Shown: positions 24,794 to 33,486 of the stretch, piece after piece
Position numbering within the stretch: the stretch's first letter is position 1
How the letters are laid out: the number at the start of each line of letters is the position of its first letter
Assembly: GCA_023248875.1 (NCBI GenBank)
Contig: JAHFDT010000016.1
Location: 1 to 33,486, forward strand
DNA: 33,486 nucleotides
Source of the DNA: Myxococcales bacterium
GTDB taxonomy: Bacteria; Myxococcota_A; Polyangia; Palsa-1104; SHYY01
Direction of reading: 5' to 3'
The notes under the pieces: model-generated
What the model was told of the DNA's origin: nothing
The model's database searches: none
The model's input: only the letters and a program-made list of their open reading frames with translations
Made by a program: the position numbers and the translations under genes

Positions 24794-26194
24794 CAAGCCC
24801 TGCTGGCGGTAGATCGCCCCCTGGACAGCGGTCGGGACGGAGGCGATCATCTGGGCAAAACTCAGCACCTCGGCACCGACAGTGCGCCGGAGAAGCTTGG
24901 GAAGGAATAGCGCATTCGGCGAGAAGGGGCAGCCGCCCACCAGCGGGATACAATTGGTCAAAAGAAACGGTACCCCAAAACAGTGCGGCACGAAGGCTAG
25001 CCCCGAACCGCTGCCGAGAAAGAAGCGACATGCTGCGCAGAGAAAAACGTCCATCCAGTCGCTGCGCAAATCGGTGTGCACATAGTCGACCACGCGCGAC
25101 ATCTTGGGCAGGGGGCGCATCGAGGGATCGCCCATCCGAAACACCCAGCCACCCCGGCGTGTGATCGACTCGATGGCGGGCAGGTAGGTGTTGATCTCGC
25201 AGTTGTTCATCTCGTTGCCGGACTGGTCGCCGTGGAACCCTCTCTCTCGCACGTGCAGACAGACCCACCAGGCGTCACCCGGGATCCCGTGACGAACAAG
25301 CGCCTCCCACCCTCTGCGCCGGTGGTCCTCCTGGAGCCGCAAGAGCGGCGGGCGCCCTTCGGCCCGCCACTGTCTCTCCGCCGCGGCGACGGCGAAACCT
25401 GCCGGGAGATACTGATCGCGCACCTGGACGCTGAACGAGATATTGCGATCGAGTCGCTCCGCCAGCGGGGTCAAGGCAGCGATGAGCACGGGATCGGTGA
25501 CGATGGAAAAGTAGTCTTTGAAATATTCGAGAAAGGCGAAGTTGACCACCTTTTCCCGCGGCGCGAGTACGATGGTCCGCTTGCGTTCGATCCAGCCGAG
25601 CTGCTCCAGTTTGGCGTACATATCGAGGAAGCTGATATGGCCGATTCCAACGTTGCCAGAAGGAAAGCCGAGGCGACTCGGATTCCGGGGAGTCGGCGCC
25701 GAAAGCAAGAAGCGCAGTCCCAAGGATCGTAGCTCGGCATATGCGGGTGCAGTCGCTCGGAACTCATCGGCCCGGCGCAGCGCCTCCGACCCCTCCATGG
25801 CCTGGCCATAGTTCCCGAGCGCCAACCAGAGCTCCTCGAGGTATTCGACCGGATCGGGTGCCAAATCGGCGGCCCGGCGAAAAGCCGCGATGGCGGCGGC
25901 GAGATCGGCGCGAGCCTCCGGATTCTTATGGCAAGTGGCGTGATAGCGGAACTGGTAGGCGCGGGCCGCACCGCCCCATGCTTCAAGATGAGTGGGCTCT
26001 ACGGCAATCACCCGTTCAAAGTTGGTGATCGCATCGTTGTACATCGACCGCAGGAGTGCCAGCTGGCCGAGGAAGAATCGGGCATCGACCTGTTCAGGAT
26101 CGGTTTGCAGCACGTCTGCCACCCGCCGAATCGCCTCCTCATGGCGACCCGAGCGGAATAGCTCCCTGGCCTCGTCGATCGAACCTTCAGCCAT
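24791..26194 (-). CDS. TPR plus TIGR04372-type glycosyltransferase, ended early by an in-frame stop
   Basis: The 467-residue reading frame has N-terminal TPR-like helices (about 1-130: [52 protein letters not shown]). The C-terminal domain carries the TIGR04372 putative glycosyltransferase features: VCLHVRE (311-317), RMGDPSM (353-359), [22 protein letters not shown] (382-403), and TNCIPL. The frame stops at TAA 24791, 63 codons before the natural end, so the protein lacks its last helices. It lies between map and rpmJ, where many bacteria have infA, and its ATG overlaps the map stop by 8 bases. Probably cytoplasmic; substrate unknown. Activity of the short form is uncertain. Confidence 0.82.
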   Translation of the reverse strand: MAEGSIDEARELFRSGRHEEAIRRVADVLQTDPEQVDARFFLGQLALLRSMYNDAITNFERVIAVEPTHLEAWGGAARAYQFRYHATCHKNPEARADLAAAIAAFRRAADLAPDPVEYLEELWLALGNYGQAMEGSEALRRADEFRATAPAYAELRSLGLRFLLSAPTPRNPSRLGFPSGNVGIGHISFLDMYAKLEQLGWIERKRTIVLAPREKVVNFAFLEYFKDYFSIVTDPVLIAALTPLAERLDRNISFSVQVRDQYLPAGFAVAAAERQWRAEGRPPLLRLQEDHRRRGWEALVRHGIPGDAWWVCLHVRERGFHGDQSGNEMNNCEINTYLPAIESITRRGGWVFRMGDPSMRPLPKMSRVVDYVHTDLRSDWMDVFLCAACRFFLGSGSGLAFVPHCFGVPFLLTNCIPLVGGCPFSPNALFLPKLLRRTVGAEVLSFAQMIASVPTAVQGAIYRQQGL

Positions 26195-26945
26195 GGGGTC
26201 GGCTCAGCACATACGGCCCCTCGGCGGTGATGGCCACTGAATGCTCAAAATGGGCCGATAGGCTCCGATCGCGCGTCACTGCCGTCCAGCGATCGGCTAG
26301 CACCTCGACCTCCGACAGCCCCTGATTCACCATCGGCTCGATCGCCAGCACCAGCCCTTCGCGCAGACGCAGTCCGCGCCCGGGAGTACCGTAGTTCGGC
26401 ACCTGAGGATCTTCGTGCATGGCCTGGCCGATCCCATGGCCGACGAAGGACCGTACGACCGAATAGCCGCGCTCCTCGACGTAGGACTGCACCGCCCAGC
26501 CGATATCCTGCAGTCGATTCCCGAGCACGCAATGGGCGATCGCCCGTTCGAGCGACTCGCGCGTGGCATCCATGAGGGCCTGCGCTTCTGCACTCACTCT
26601 GCCGACGGGAAGCGTACGCGCAGCATCGCCGCAGTAGCCCTCTTTGAAACAGCCGAAATCGATACCGATGATATCGCCCTCTTGGAGGATCAGATCCTTG
26701 CGTGGGATCCCGTGCACCACCACCTCGTTCACCGAGGTGCAGAGCACCGCGGGATAACCGTGGTAACCGAGAAAGGCCGAGGTCGCACCGGCGCGCTGGA
26801 GCTCGCGGTCGGCGATCTCATTCAGATCCCAAGTGGACACACCGGGCCTGACGGCCGCCTCGCAGGCGTCGAGGACTCTCGCAACGATCTGGTTCGCTGC
26901 CTGAAGCTTCTTGATCTCTTCAGGCGTCTTGAGAAATATTTTCAT
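26187..26945 (-). CDS. map: Methionine aminopeptidase, type I
   Basis: 252 residues. Removes the initiator Met from new proteins. Metal ligands are visible in the motifs [36 protein letters not shown] and [10 protein letters not shown]; the HGIP substrate motif is VVHGIPRKD. Length and sequence are type Ia. It overlaps adk upstream (ATGA) and the glycosyltransferase gene downstream. Confidence 0.97.
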   Translation of the reverse strand: MKIFLKTPEEIKKLQAANQIVARVLDACEAAVRPGVSTWDLNEIADRELQRAGATSAFLGYHGYPAVLCTSVNEVVVHGIPRKDLILQEGDIIGIDFGCFKEGYCGDAARTLPVGRVSAEAQALMDATRESLERAIAHCVLGNRLQDIGWAVQSYVEERGYSVVRSFVGHGIGQAMHEDPQVPNYGTPGRGLRLREGLVLAIEPMVNQGLSEVEVLADRWTAVTRDRSLSAHFEHSVAITAEGPYVLSRPHG

Positions 26946-27586
26946 CCTACAAGAGCACGCTGGATGCGCTCGAGAATCGCATCGAGCGCGCCCGTGCCAT
27001 CGACCCGCTTAGCACGCGTTCCGTAGTGAGCGACCAGCGGCGCCGTCTTGTTCTGATACTCTGCGAAGCGTTTCGAGATCGCCTCTGGGCGGTCATCCTC
27101 GCGCTGGAACAGCTCGGCTCCGCACTGATCACATTTGCCGATCTGCCGGGGCGGATTGAACTTCACATGGTAGGGCGTGTTGTCCTTGGGACAGGAGCGG
27201 CGACCCCCCAGCCGAAGCTGCAACTCCGCCTCCGGGACATCGATCGCCAGCACCCAAACGGGCTCCCGCTTCAGCTTGGCCATCAATCGGTCGAGGGCCT
27301 CGGCCTGGGGAATGGTGCGCGGAAAGCCGTCCAAAATCACGCCCTCGCGCGTATCGGGCCGGCCGAGCCGTTCTTCGACGAGGCCGATCACCACCTCGTC
27401 GGGCACCAGCTTGCCCGCATCCATGAAAGCCTGAGCCTTTTGGCCCAGCGCCGTGCCCTGGCGACGTGCCTCACGGAGCATATCGCCCGTCGAGATCTGC
27501 GGTATGCCCCACAACGCAGAGAGTTTTTGTGCCTGCGTCCCCTTCCCCGCACCGGGCGCACCGAGCAAAATTAAATTCCGCTGCAT
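26942..27586 (-). CDS. adk: Adenylate kinase
   Basis: 214 residues. Interconverts ATP + AMP and 2 ADP. P-loop [12 protein letters not shown] (8-19), NMP-binding [16 protein letters not shown], and a LID with zinc cysteines (CDQCGAEL; the first pair contains the Cys of RRSCPKD). Position between secY and map is the standard one in the spc operon. Confidence 0.97.
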   Translation of the reverse strand: MQRNLILLGAPGAGKGTQAQKLSALWGIPQISTGDMLREARRQGTALGQKAQAFMDAGKLVPDEVVIGLVEERLGRPDTREGVILDGFPRTIPQAEALDRLMAKLKREPVWVLAIDVPEAELQLRLGGRRSCPKDNTPYHVKFNPPRQIGKCDQCGAELFQREDDRPEAISKRFAEYQNKTAPLVAHYGTRAKRVDGTGALDAILERIQRALVG

Positions 27587-27608
27587 AGCGACCTCGTGGG
27601 TGGAAAAA

Positions 27609-28946
27609 TTACGCTCTTTGGCGGATCGGCGCCCGACCCCGGATTCGGGGCCCTTTGGGGCCAGTGAATCCCTCGTAGTTCCGAGTGATGAGATGCGATT
27701 CGATCTGCTGCACAGTATCGAGGGCCACGCCCACCACGATCAGCAGTCCCGTGCCCCCGAACGAAAACGGAACCTTGAAATGTTGCTGCATCAGCTGCGG
27801 CAAAATGCACACGGCAGAGATGTACACAGCGCCGCCAAAGGTGAGGCGCGTCAAAACGCGGTCGATATACTCGGCGGTCTTCTTGCCGGGTCGGATCCCG
27901 GGGATGAAGCCGCCATACTTTCTCATGTTGTCGGCGACATCGACGGGATTGAAGGTGACGGCAGTATAAAAGTAGCAGAAAAAGACGATGAGCCCCACGT
28001 ACAGCACGTTGTACTGCCAATTGCCGGGCTGAATTGCATCGGAGAATTTCTGCAACCAGCCGACCTGGATCCAGCCGGCCAGTTGGGATGGGAATAGCAA
28101 AATCGACGAGGCGAAAATCGGTGGAATGACGCCTGCGACGTTGATCTTGAGCGGCAGATGGGTCGACTGCCCGCCATACATTTTTCGCCCCACTACCCGC
28201 TTGGCGTATTGAACCGGAATCTTCCGCTGCCCTCTCTCGAAAAAGATAATGGCTGCGATGACGACGAGTACGATCACCAGAATCACGAACAGATCGAATA
28301 CGGTCAGGTCGCCCTGCCCCTGGGACTTTTCGAAGAGGCGCATCACGGCGGTGGGAAATCCTGCGACGATGCCAGCAAAAATGACCAGCGAAATCCCGTT
28401 ACCGATCCCGCGCTCTGTGATCTGCTCGCCGAGCCACATGATGAAGGCCGTGCCAGTGGTGAGCGATAGGACGGTCAGAAACAGAAATCCCGGACCGGGA
28501 TCGATGACGACGGCCGCCCCCGTGGGACTGACCGACCTCTCAAAGCCGCGTGCCATCATGAAACCCTGGACCAGTGAGAGCACGACGGTCCCGTAGCGGG
28601 TGTACTGGTTGATCTTCTTTTGTCCCTGCTGCCCCTCTTTTTGCAGCCGCTCGAGCGCGGGAACCACCACGGTCAGCAGCTGCAGAATAATCGAGGCACT
28701 GATATAGGGCATGATGCCAAGGGAAAAGATTGAAAATCCCTCGAGCGCGCCGCCCGAAAACATGTTGAATAGCCCGAGAAATCCGCCCGAGCCCTTCGAT
28801 ATCACGTCTTTCATCGCCGCGCGGTTGACTCCCGGAACGGTGACGAAGATGCCGAGGCGATAGACCGCCAGAAGAGCGAGTGAAAACAGCAATCGGCGGC
28901 GGAGCTCTGGGACCTTGGCGATGTTCGCGATATTTGAAATGGCCAC
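27609..28946 (-). CDS. secY: Protein translocase subunit SecY
   Basis: 445 residues with about ten membrane spans. Family signatures: [18 protein letters not shown] near the N-terminus, [45 protein letters not shown], and [21 protein letters not shown]. It forms the pore of the Sec translocon with SecE and SecG, neither of which lies in this window. The start is a GTG at 28946, 8 bases after the rplO stop. Slightly longer in periplasmic loops than E. coli SecY, nothing unusual. Confidence 0.98.
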   Translation of the reverse strand: MAISNIANIAKVPELRRRLLFSLALLAVYRLGIFVTVPGVNRAAMKDVISKGSGGFLGLFNMFSGGALEGFSIFSLGIMPYISASIILQLLTVVVPALERLQKEGQQGQKKINQYTRYGTVVLSLVQGFMMARGFERSVSPTGAAVVIDPGPGFLFLTVLSLTTGTAFIMWLGEQITERGIGNGISLVIFAGIVAGFPTAVMRLFEKSQGQGDLTVFDLFVILVIVLVVIAAIIFFERGQRKIPVQYAKRVVGRKMYGGQSTHLPLKINVAGVIPPIFASSILLFPSQLAGWIQVGWLQKFSDAIQPGNWQYNVLYVGLIVFFCYFYTAVTFNPVDVADNMRKYGGFIPGIRPGKKTAEYIDRVLTRLTFGGAVYISAVCILPQLMQQHFKVPFSFGGTGLLIVVGVALDTVQQIESHLITRNYEGFTGPKGPRIRGRAPIRQRA

Positions 28947-28954
28947 GGTGGGCT

Positions 28955-29467
28955 CTAGGCCTTCTTCTTGGCCGCGCGCTCATGCTGCGCCGGCACCTTG
29001 AGTGCAATCTCCTCGACCGTGGCCTTGGCTGCGGCCAACTTATCCTTCGCTGCCGCCGAGAAGCGGTGGGCCGAAACGGTGAAGTTCTGGAGTTTTCCTT
29101 CGGCGCCGCCCGCCAACACATTGACCAGCTCCGCCGAGCGCGGAACCAATCCCCGCGCCTTCATGCTCGCGACATCGGCCCGTTCGCCCGCGGCAAACTT
29201 GGCCGCCAAATCCCCGAGATTGACCGGGAAGAATTCGAGCCGAAATCGGAAGTTGTTGAATCCGCGCTTGGGAAGGCGGCGCGCCATCGCGGTCTGGCCG
29301 CCTTCAAACCCCGGCTTCGGAATGCCGTGATGGCCGGTGCGCGCCTTCTGCCCCTTCACTCCTTTGCCCGAAGTCTTGTGAAGACCTGAACCATGGCCAC
29401 GGCCGAGGCGCTTGCGGTTGCGGGTGGCCCCGGGATTCGGGGTCAATGTATGTAGCGTGGTGCCCAT
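28955..29467 (-). CDS. rplO: Ribosomal protein uL15
   Basis: 170 residues. N-terminal glycine/basic extension ([31 protein letters not shown]) that runs through 23S rRNA, then [20 protein letters not shown], the conserved central motif. The C-terminal domain is slightly longer than in E. coli (144), ending in an Ala/Lys-rich tail. Position before secY is standard. Confidence 0.97.
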   Translation of the reverse strand: MGTTLHTLTPNPGATRNRKRLGRGHGSGLHKTSGKGVKGQKARTGHHGIPKPGFEGGQTAMARRLPKRGFNNFRFRLEFFPVNLGDLAAKFAAGERADVASMKARGLVPRSAELVNVLAGGAEGKLQNFTVSAHRFSAAAKDKLAAAKATVEEIALKVPAQHERAAKKKA

Positions 29468-29481
29468 GGACTTCTCCTCGT

Positions 29482-29670
29482 CTAATTCGCTGGACCCAGC
29501 ACCCTCACGAGATGAGATACCTTTCGAATCATCCCGCGGATCGCCGGGGTGTCGTTGAGAGTGACGGTCTGGTGGAGCCGGGTCAAGCCCAACCCCCGAA
29601 TTGCATCTTTCTGATCCTGCGGGCGATTGATCCCGCTACGGAACAGCGTGACTTTGAGTTTCTGTGCCAT
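29482..29670 (-). CDS. rpmD: Ribosomal protein uL30
   Basis: 62 residues. [45 protein letters not shown] is the classical small L30 fold. Located between rpsE and rplO as expected. Confidence 0.95.
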   Translation of the reverse strand: MAQKLKVTLFRSGINRPQDQKDAIRGLGLTRLHQTVTLNDTPAIRGMIRKVSHLVRVLGPAN

Positions 29671-29679
29671 GGATGCCTC

Positions 29680-30180
29680 TTACGCCTGGAGCTCTTCCAG
29701 CGTTTTTCCGCGCGAGCGCGCCGCCGCGTCGGCGCTGCGCAGCTGCTGCAGCGCGGCCACCGTCGCGTGGATCACGTTGTGGGGGTTCGACGTCCCGATG
29801 CACTTGGTGAGGATATCCTGAATGCCTGCTACTTCCACGACCGCACGCACCGCGCCACCGGCGATGACCCCCGTGCCCTGCGAAGCCGGCTTGAGCAGCA
29901 CCTCGCCGGCGCCAAAGACACCGAGTACCTCGTGCGGAATGGTCCCCTTATCGAGCGGGATCTTGAACAGATTCTTCTTGGCCTGCTCGGTCCCTTTGCG
30001 GATCGCTTCGGGCACCTCATTGGCCTTGCCCAGCCCCGCGCCGACATATCCATTCTGGTCGCCCACGACCACCAGCGCGCTAAAGGAAAACCGCCGGCCG
30101 CCCTTGACCACTTTGGCGACGCGGTTGATGTAGACCACGCGGTCGACCAGCTCGCCTACTTCATTGAGGTTGATTCCCAC
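29680..30180 (-). CDS. rpsE: Ribosomal protein uS5
   Basis: 166 residues from a GTG at 30180, chosen because AAGGAG lies 6 bases upstream and the protein then begins with the normal [22 protein letters not shown]5 N-terminus. The open frame reaches to 30399 but that part is rplR in another frame. Core motifs: [26 protein letters not shown] and [24 protein letters not shown]5 shapes decoding accuracy. It lies between rplR and rpmD. Confidence 0.96.
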   Translation of the reverse strand: MGINLNEVGELVDRVVYINRVAKVVKGGRRFSFSALVVVGDQNGYVGAGLGKANEVPEAIRKGTEQAKKNLFKIPLDKGTIPHEVLGVFGAGEVLLKPASQGTGVIAGGAVRAVVEVAGIQDILTKCIGTSNPHNVIHATVAALQQLRSADAAARSRGKTLEELQA

Positions 30181-30190
30181 CAATATCTCC

Positions 30191-30553
30191 TTAGAATTTG
30201 AGCCCGGCTTCGCGGGCGCCGTCTGCCAGCGCGCTGACGCGGCCATGGTAGATGAAGCCGTTGCGGTCGAACACCACTTGGGTGATCCCCTGCTTGAGGC
30301 AGCGCCCGGCGATCTCGGTGCCCACCTTCTTGGCGCGTTCGCCCTTCTTGAGCCCCTTGAGCTCGGCCTGCACCTTCTCGTCGAGGTCCGACACCGCACA
30401 GAGCGTCTTGTGCGTCACGTCGTCCACCACCTGGACGTAGATATGCTTGAGCGAACGGAACACGCTCATGCGCGGCCGCTCAGTTGTCCCGTGGACGCGC
30501 TTGCGAATCGAATGCTTCCGCTTATCGCGCGCTTCCTCTTTTTTCGTGCTCAT
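30191..30553 (-). CDS. rplR: Ribosomal protein uL18
   Basis: 120 residues. [33 protein letters not shown] and the end [26 protein letters not shown] are diagnostic. It binds 5S rRNA with L5. The stop lies inside the rpsE ribosome site region, 10 bases before the rpsE GTG. Confidence 0.97.
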   Translation of the reverse strand: MSTKKEEARDKRKHSIRKRVHGTTERPRMSVFRSLKHIYVQVVDDVTHKTLCAVSDLDEKVQAELKGLKKGERAKKVGTEIAGRCLKQGITQVVFDRNGFIYHGRVSALADGAREAGLKF

Positions 30554-30577
30554 CCTCTTGCCCTTCCCTCGTCGAAA

Positions 30578-31114
30578 TCAGCTCGCGCCCGTCTTGCCAA
30601 CCTTACGCCGAATGGTCTCTTCGACGTACTTCACGCCCTTGCCCTTGTAGGGCTCAGGGGGTCGGAAGCCACGGATCTTGGCGGCCACCTCACCGAGCAG
30701 CTCCCGATCGCTGCCATTGAGGACCAATAAGTTTTTGTCCACCTTGGCCGACACACCCTTCGGTACATCGAAGACGACCGGGTGAGAATAGCCGAGCGCC
30801 ATCGTCAGCTTCTGCCCGACCACCTCGGCCCGATAGCCGACCCCGTTGATCTCGAGCTGCCGCTCAAAACCGTTGGTGACTCCGGTGACCATATTGGCGA
30901 GCAGCGCCCGAATCAGCCCATGTTTGGCGCGGTTCTCGCGAGAGTCATCGGCGCGCTCGACCTGCGCTTCACCGTTGACTACCTTCACGCTCACTCCCAT
31001 CGGGAGATCGCGCTTGAGCTCGCCCTTGGGCCCTTTGACAGCAAGACTGCGCCCACTGAGCGAAACATGAACCCCTTTGGGAACCACCACGGGCTTGCGT
31101 CCGATGCGCGACAT
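30578..31114 (-). CDS. rplF: Ribosomal protein uL6
   Basis: 178 residues from the ATG at 31114 ([15 protein letters not shown]), which overlaps the rpsH stop as TGATG; two GTG codons just upstream are less likely. Two repeated L6 domains, with the end PEPYKGKGVKYVEETIRRKVGKTGAS typical. It stands near the sarcin-ricin loop. Confidence 0.97.
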   Translation of the reverse strand: MSRIGRKPVVVPKGVHVSLSGRSLAVKGPKGELKRDLPMGVSVKVVNGEAQVERADDSRENRAKHGLIRALLANMVTGVTNGFERQLEINGVGYRAEVVGQKLTMALGYSHPVVFDVPKGVSAKVDKNLLVLNGSDRELLGEVAAKIRGFRPPEPYKGKGVKYVEETIRRKVGKTGAS

Positions 31115-31506
31115 CACCACACCTCGCAGATCACTTCGCCACCGAGGCCCGCCTTGCGCGCCGCGCGATCGGTCATGAGGCCATGCGAAGTCGTGAGCAC
31201 GGAGATGCCCAGCCCCGAGCGAACTTTCTTGATATCGTCCTTGCCCACGTAGGCACGCTGGCCCGGTCGTGACACCCGCCGAATCCCATGGATGACATTG
31301 GCATGGTCGTGGCCGTAGCGCAGTGTAACGGTCAAAATCCCCTGCTTGCCGTCAGCACGCTCATCGACACTGCCGAGATAGCCCTCATCACAGAGCAGTG
31401 CGGCAATCTGCCGCTTCAGCTGCGATGAAGGGAGCTCCACCTTCGCCTTACGCGCAGTAATCGCGTTGCGCACACGAGTCAAAAAATCAGCAATTGGATC
31501 GGTCAT
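31114..31506 (-). CDS. rpsH: Ribosomal protein uS8
   Basis: 130 residues. [14 protein letters not shown] at the N-terminus and [33 protein letters not shown] at the end are the S8 signatures. It binds 16S helix 21 and, in enterics, represses the spc operon at rplE. Spacing to rpsN is 8 bases. Confidence 0.98.
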   Translation of the reverse strand: MTDPIADFLTRVRNAITARKAKVELPSSQLKRQIAALLCDEGYLGSVDERADGKQGILTVTLRYGHDHANVIHGIRRVSRPGQRAYVGKDDIKKVRSGLGISVLTTSHGLMTDRAARKAGLGGEVICEVW

Positions 31507-31514
31507 GATGTCCT

Positions 31515-31724
31515 CTACCAGCTCGATTTGATCACGCCGGGGATATCGCCCTTCAGCGCGAGGTTACGGAAACAGATGCGGCATAGCCGAAACTTGCGCA
31601 GAAAAGCGCGCGACCGGCCGCATACCGGGCAGCGCGAACGATCGCGTACCGAGCGCTTGTGTCCACCCGCGAGCGTGTGCGTGAATTTCCGCTTACGCGG
31701 CACCATCTGTGAGAGTCGGGCCAT
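31515..31724 (-). CDS. rpsN: Ribosomal protein uS14, zinc-binding type
   Basis: 69 residues with [22 protein letters not shown] (zinc site of four Cys, 33-53 region), thus the short, zinc type (also called rpsZ). AGGAG 7 bases upstream fixes the start at 31724, giving an N-terminus about 8 residues longer than the common 61-residue form. Ends [11 protein letters not shown] as usual. Confidence 0.96.
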   Translation of the reverse strand: MARLSQMVPRKRKFTHTLAGGHKRSVRDRSRCPVCGRSRAFLRKFRLCRICFRNLALKGDIPGVIKSSW

Positions 31725-31727
31725 CGA

Positions 31728-32456
31728 TTAACTCCTAAAGGGCATGCCCAAGTGGCGCAAAAGGGCTCGCCCCTCTTCGTCGGTGCGAGCGGTGGTGACA
31801 ATCGACACGTTGAGCCCCTTGATCTTGTCGATCTTGTCGTAATTGATCTCCGGAAAAATAATCTGCTCTTTGATGCCGAGCGAGTAGTTCCCACGCCCGT
31901 CGAAAGCGCGCGGCGACACGCCCTTGAAGTCGCGCACGCGCGGTAGCGCCAGATTGACCATGCGGTCGAAAAACTCGTACATCTTCTGCCGGCGCAGGGT
32001 CAACATGCAGCCGATCTTCTGCCCTTCGCGCAGCTTGAAGGTCGCGATCGACTTCTTGGCCTTGGTCACCACCGGCTGTTGAGCAGCGATCGCCCGCAGC
32101 TCCTCGATCGCCGAATCCATCACCTTCGGATTCGAGATCGCCTCACCGAGCCCCATGTTGATGGTGATCTTGGTGATTTTCGGTGCCTGCATGCGGTTCT
32201 TGTAGCCAAACTCTTTCATCAGCTGCGGCACTACCTCATTCTGGTAGACCACCTGCAACCGAGGCAGGCCCTTGCGCGGCGGCGGATCTTCCGGAGAGGC
32301 CGCCCGAGTCAGGCCAGTCTGTTCCTTGGCCTTTTGCGCACGCGCCTTGCCCTCGGCGGCCATCGCCTCGCGCTTGGCCTTCTTCTCGGCCGCCGCTGCC
32401 GCCGCCTCATGGTCGGCCGGCGCCTCATCACCCTTCTTTTTCTTATCGTCTGCCAT
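31728..32456 (-). CDS. rplE: Ribosomal protein uL5 with an N-terminal extension
   Basis: 242 residues against about 180 in most bacteria. The canonical L5 begins near residue 63 ([23 protein letters not shown]) and includes [11 protein letters not shown] and [30 protein letters not shown]. Residues 1-62 are a low-complexity Lys/Ala/Glu stretch ([26 protein letters not shown]...). The start at 32456 is preceded by a TAGGA ribosome site and follows the rplX stop by 9 bases, so the extension looks translated. It binds 5S rRNA. Confidence 0.95.
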   Translation of the reverse strand: MADDKKKKGDEAPADHEAAAAAAEKKAKREAMAAEGKARAQKAKEQTGLTRAASPEDPPPRKGLPRLQVVYQNEVVPQLMKEFGYKNRMQAPKITKITINMGLGEAISNPKVMDSAIEELRAIAAQQPVVTKAKKSIATFKLREGQKIGCMLTLRRQKMYEFFDRMVNLALPRVRDFKGVSPRAFDGRGNYSLGIKEQIIFPEINYDKIDKIKGLNVSIVTTARTDEEGRALLRHLGMPFRS

Positions 32457-32465
32457 TGTCTAATC

Positions 32466-32780
32466 CTACTTAGCCGCCTCGATCACCGTGCCCGACCTAC
32501 CGACCCGATGACGCCTATCGCCGTCCACTTTGACCTTCACGCGGGTGGGCTTGTCGGAGCCCGGATCCAGCGGCATCACATTCGAGATATGGAGGGTGCC
32601 CTCCTTCTCGATGATGCCACCCTTCTGATCCTTCTGGCTCTTGGTATGCCGCTTGACCATCATCACGCGTTCCACCACCACCCGCTGCTGATCCTTGAGG
32701 ATGCGCAGCACCTTGCCGCGCTTGCCCTTGTCTTTGCCGGCAATCACCACCACGGTGTCGCCTTTTTTTATCCGTTCCAT
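32466..32780 (-). CDS. rplX: Ribosomal protein uL24
   Basis: 104 residues with the KOW motif at the N-terminus (IKKGDTVVVIAGKDKGKRGKVLRIL), then VMMVKRHTKSQKDQKGGIIEKEGTLHISNVM. Assembly initiator of the 50S subunit. Its ATG shares one base with the rplN stop (TAATG), indicating tight coupling. Confidence 0.98.
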   Translation of the reverse strand: MERIKKGDTVVVIAGKDKGKRGKVLRILKDQQRVVVERVMMVKRHTKSQKDQKGGIIEKEGTLHISNVMPLDPGSDKPTRVKVKVDGDRRHRVGRSGTVIEAAK

Positions 32781-33148
32781 TACAGAACCTCAGGTGCAAG
32801 ACTGATGATTTTCATGAATTTTTTCGCTCGGAGCTCACGGGCCACCGGCCCAAAAATGCGCGTGCCAATCGGTTCGTTGTCCTTATTGATGAGCACTGCC
32901 GAATTGGTATCGAACCGGATGTAGCTGCCGTCCGCCCGCGAAATCTCCTTCTTGGTGCGCACGATCACTGCTTTCGCCACCTCACCCTTTTTCACCTTGG
33001 CACCCGGGATCGCCTCTTTGATCGACACCACGATCACATCGCCGATGGAGGCGTACTTGCGCTTCGATCCGCCCAGGACCTTTACGCAGAACACCTTTTT
33101 GGCACCCGAATTATCTGCCACATCGAGCACGCTGGTCATCTGGATCAT
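32780..33148 (-). CDS. rplN: Ribosomal protein uL14
   Basis: 122 residues from the ATG at 33148 ([27 protein letters not shown]), the standard start; the frame is open to 33271 but that overlaps rps[35 protein letters not shown] is the diagnostic C-terminal half. Intersubunit bridge protein. Confidence 0.98.
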   Translation of the reverse strand: MIQMTSVLDVADNSGAKKVFCVKVLGGSKRKYASIGDVIVVSIKEAIPGAKVKKGEVAKAVIVRTKKEISRADGSYIRFDTNSAVLINKDNEPIGTRIFGPVARELRAKKFMKIISLAPEVL

Positions 33149-33167
33149 CGCTCTACTCCGCTCTGCC

Positions 33168-33458
33168 TTATTCGAGGTTGGCGCGCGTGACCAGCTCGAG
33201 CACGCGCCAGCGCTTGTACTTAGACATGGGGCGAGACTCCACGATGCGAACGGTATCCCCCGTGTGAACATCGTTCTTCTCGCAATGCGCCTTGTACCTA
33301 TCCCGCTTGGTCAGATACTTCTTAAATGCCCCCGACTTGACCCGACGAGTCACGGTCACAACAACGGTCTTCTGCATCTTGTCCGAGGTCACTACGCCCA
33401 CCAGCTCACGCCGGCGGCCACGCTCGTCCTGATTCTGAGTCTGAGTCTGTTCAGCCAC
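33168..33458 (-). CDS. rpsQ: Ribosomal protein uS17
   Basis: 96 residues starting at a GTG (33458) with AGGAG about 8 bases upstream. [66 protein letters not shown] is the S17 OB-fold. The first 16 residues are a Gln/Arg-rich tail absent from many S17 proteins. Next gene in order is rplN, 19 bases on. Confidence 0.97.
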   Translation of the reverse strand: MAEQTQTQNQDERGRRRELVGVVTSDKMQKTVVVTVTRRVKSGAFKKYLTKRDRYKAHCEKNDVHTGDTVRIVESRPMSKYKRWRVLELVTRANLE

Positions 33459-33461
33459 GGG

Positions 33462-33486
33462 CTACTCTCCTGCCTTCGCGCTCGCC
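33462..33486 (-). CDS. rpmC: Last codons of the upstream gene, probably rpmC (uL29), cut by the window edge
   Basis: A frame entering from the right edge ends with the codons for ASAKAGE and TAG at 33462-33464, 3 bases before the rpsQ start. rpmC normally precedes rpsQ in this operon. Only seven residues are visible, so the identity rests on gene order. Confidence 0.4.

Noticed and set aside
24569-24910. Rightward 113-residue reading frame
   Set aside because: It is opposite the cut-off C-terminus of the glycosyltransferase gene, whose leftward frame has clear family features.
30181-30399. Longer N-terminus for rpsE
   Set aside because: It overlaps rplR in another frame; the GTG at 30180 has a good ribosome site and gives the normal S5 start.
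33149-33271. Longer N-terminus for rplN
   Set aside because: It would overlap rpsQ; the ATG at 33148 yields the invariant [18 protein letters not shown] start.
1-33486. tRNA genes, rRNA genes, CRISPR arrays, riboswitches, integrase/transposase genes
   Set aside because: None recognised by eye; no regularly spaced repeats and no gene-free stretch above about 160 bases.

Overview
The window is a gene-dense, high-GC piece of a bacterial chromosome. An exported protein, a secretion-type outer-membrane-like protein and ordinary bacterial translation and chaperone genes point to a Gram-negative, diderm bacterium. Style and gene neighbourhoods resemble the former Deltaproteobacteria/Myxococcota, but no rRNA is present and I cannot place the organism firmly. 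No tRNA, rRNA, CRISPR array, integrase or transposase gene was seen.

Layout. Positions 1-2.7 kb hold unlinked genes: the end of an exported protein, a CoxE-type VWA protein, a PilZ-domain protein and a proline-rich membrane protein. Positions 2.76-6.5 kb hold a tight rightward operon: thymidylate kinase, a WbmS-like polysaccharide deacetylase, an ATP-grasp ligase and a HAD phosphatase-glycosyltransferase fusion. It looks like a glycan-building cassette. It ends in a 128-bp element with 24-bp inverted repeats, possibly a MITE. From there to the right edge (about 27 kb) every gene reads leftward with gaps of at most about 76 bases.

In transcription order, starting at the right edge, the leftward run contains: the spc-type ribosomal block (rpsQ-rplN-rplX-rplE-rpsN-rpsH-rplF-rplR-rpsE-rpmD-rplO-secY-adk-map); a TPR/TIGR04372-type glycosyltransferase gene broken by an in-frame stop; the alpha-type block (rpmJ-rpsM-rpsK-rpsD-rpoA-rplQ) with its own good promoter; a stripped-down type III/flagellar export gate (FliO-, FliP/SctR-, FliQ/SctS-, FliR/SctT-like, an outer-membrane-like protein and a FlhB/SctU-like protein lacking its switch domain); galU and priA; a J-like protein without HPD and an unknown exported protein; hrcA-grpE-dnaK-dnaJ; and a membrane metallophosphoesterase and a patatin lipase.

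The most unusual part is 18.1-21.3 kb. A type III export gate stands alone next to ribosomal genes. It has no FlhA/SctV, ATPase, ring, needle or flagellar gene in the window, has a truncated FlhB/SctU, lacks the usual methionine triplet in FliP/SctR, and carries an embedded predicted beta-barrel protein. Second are the interrupted glycosyltransferase inside the ribosomal superoperon and the HAD-GT2 fusion in the tmk operon.
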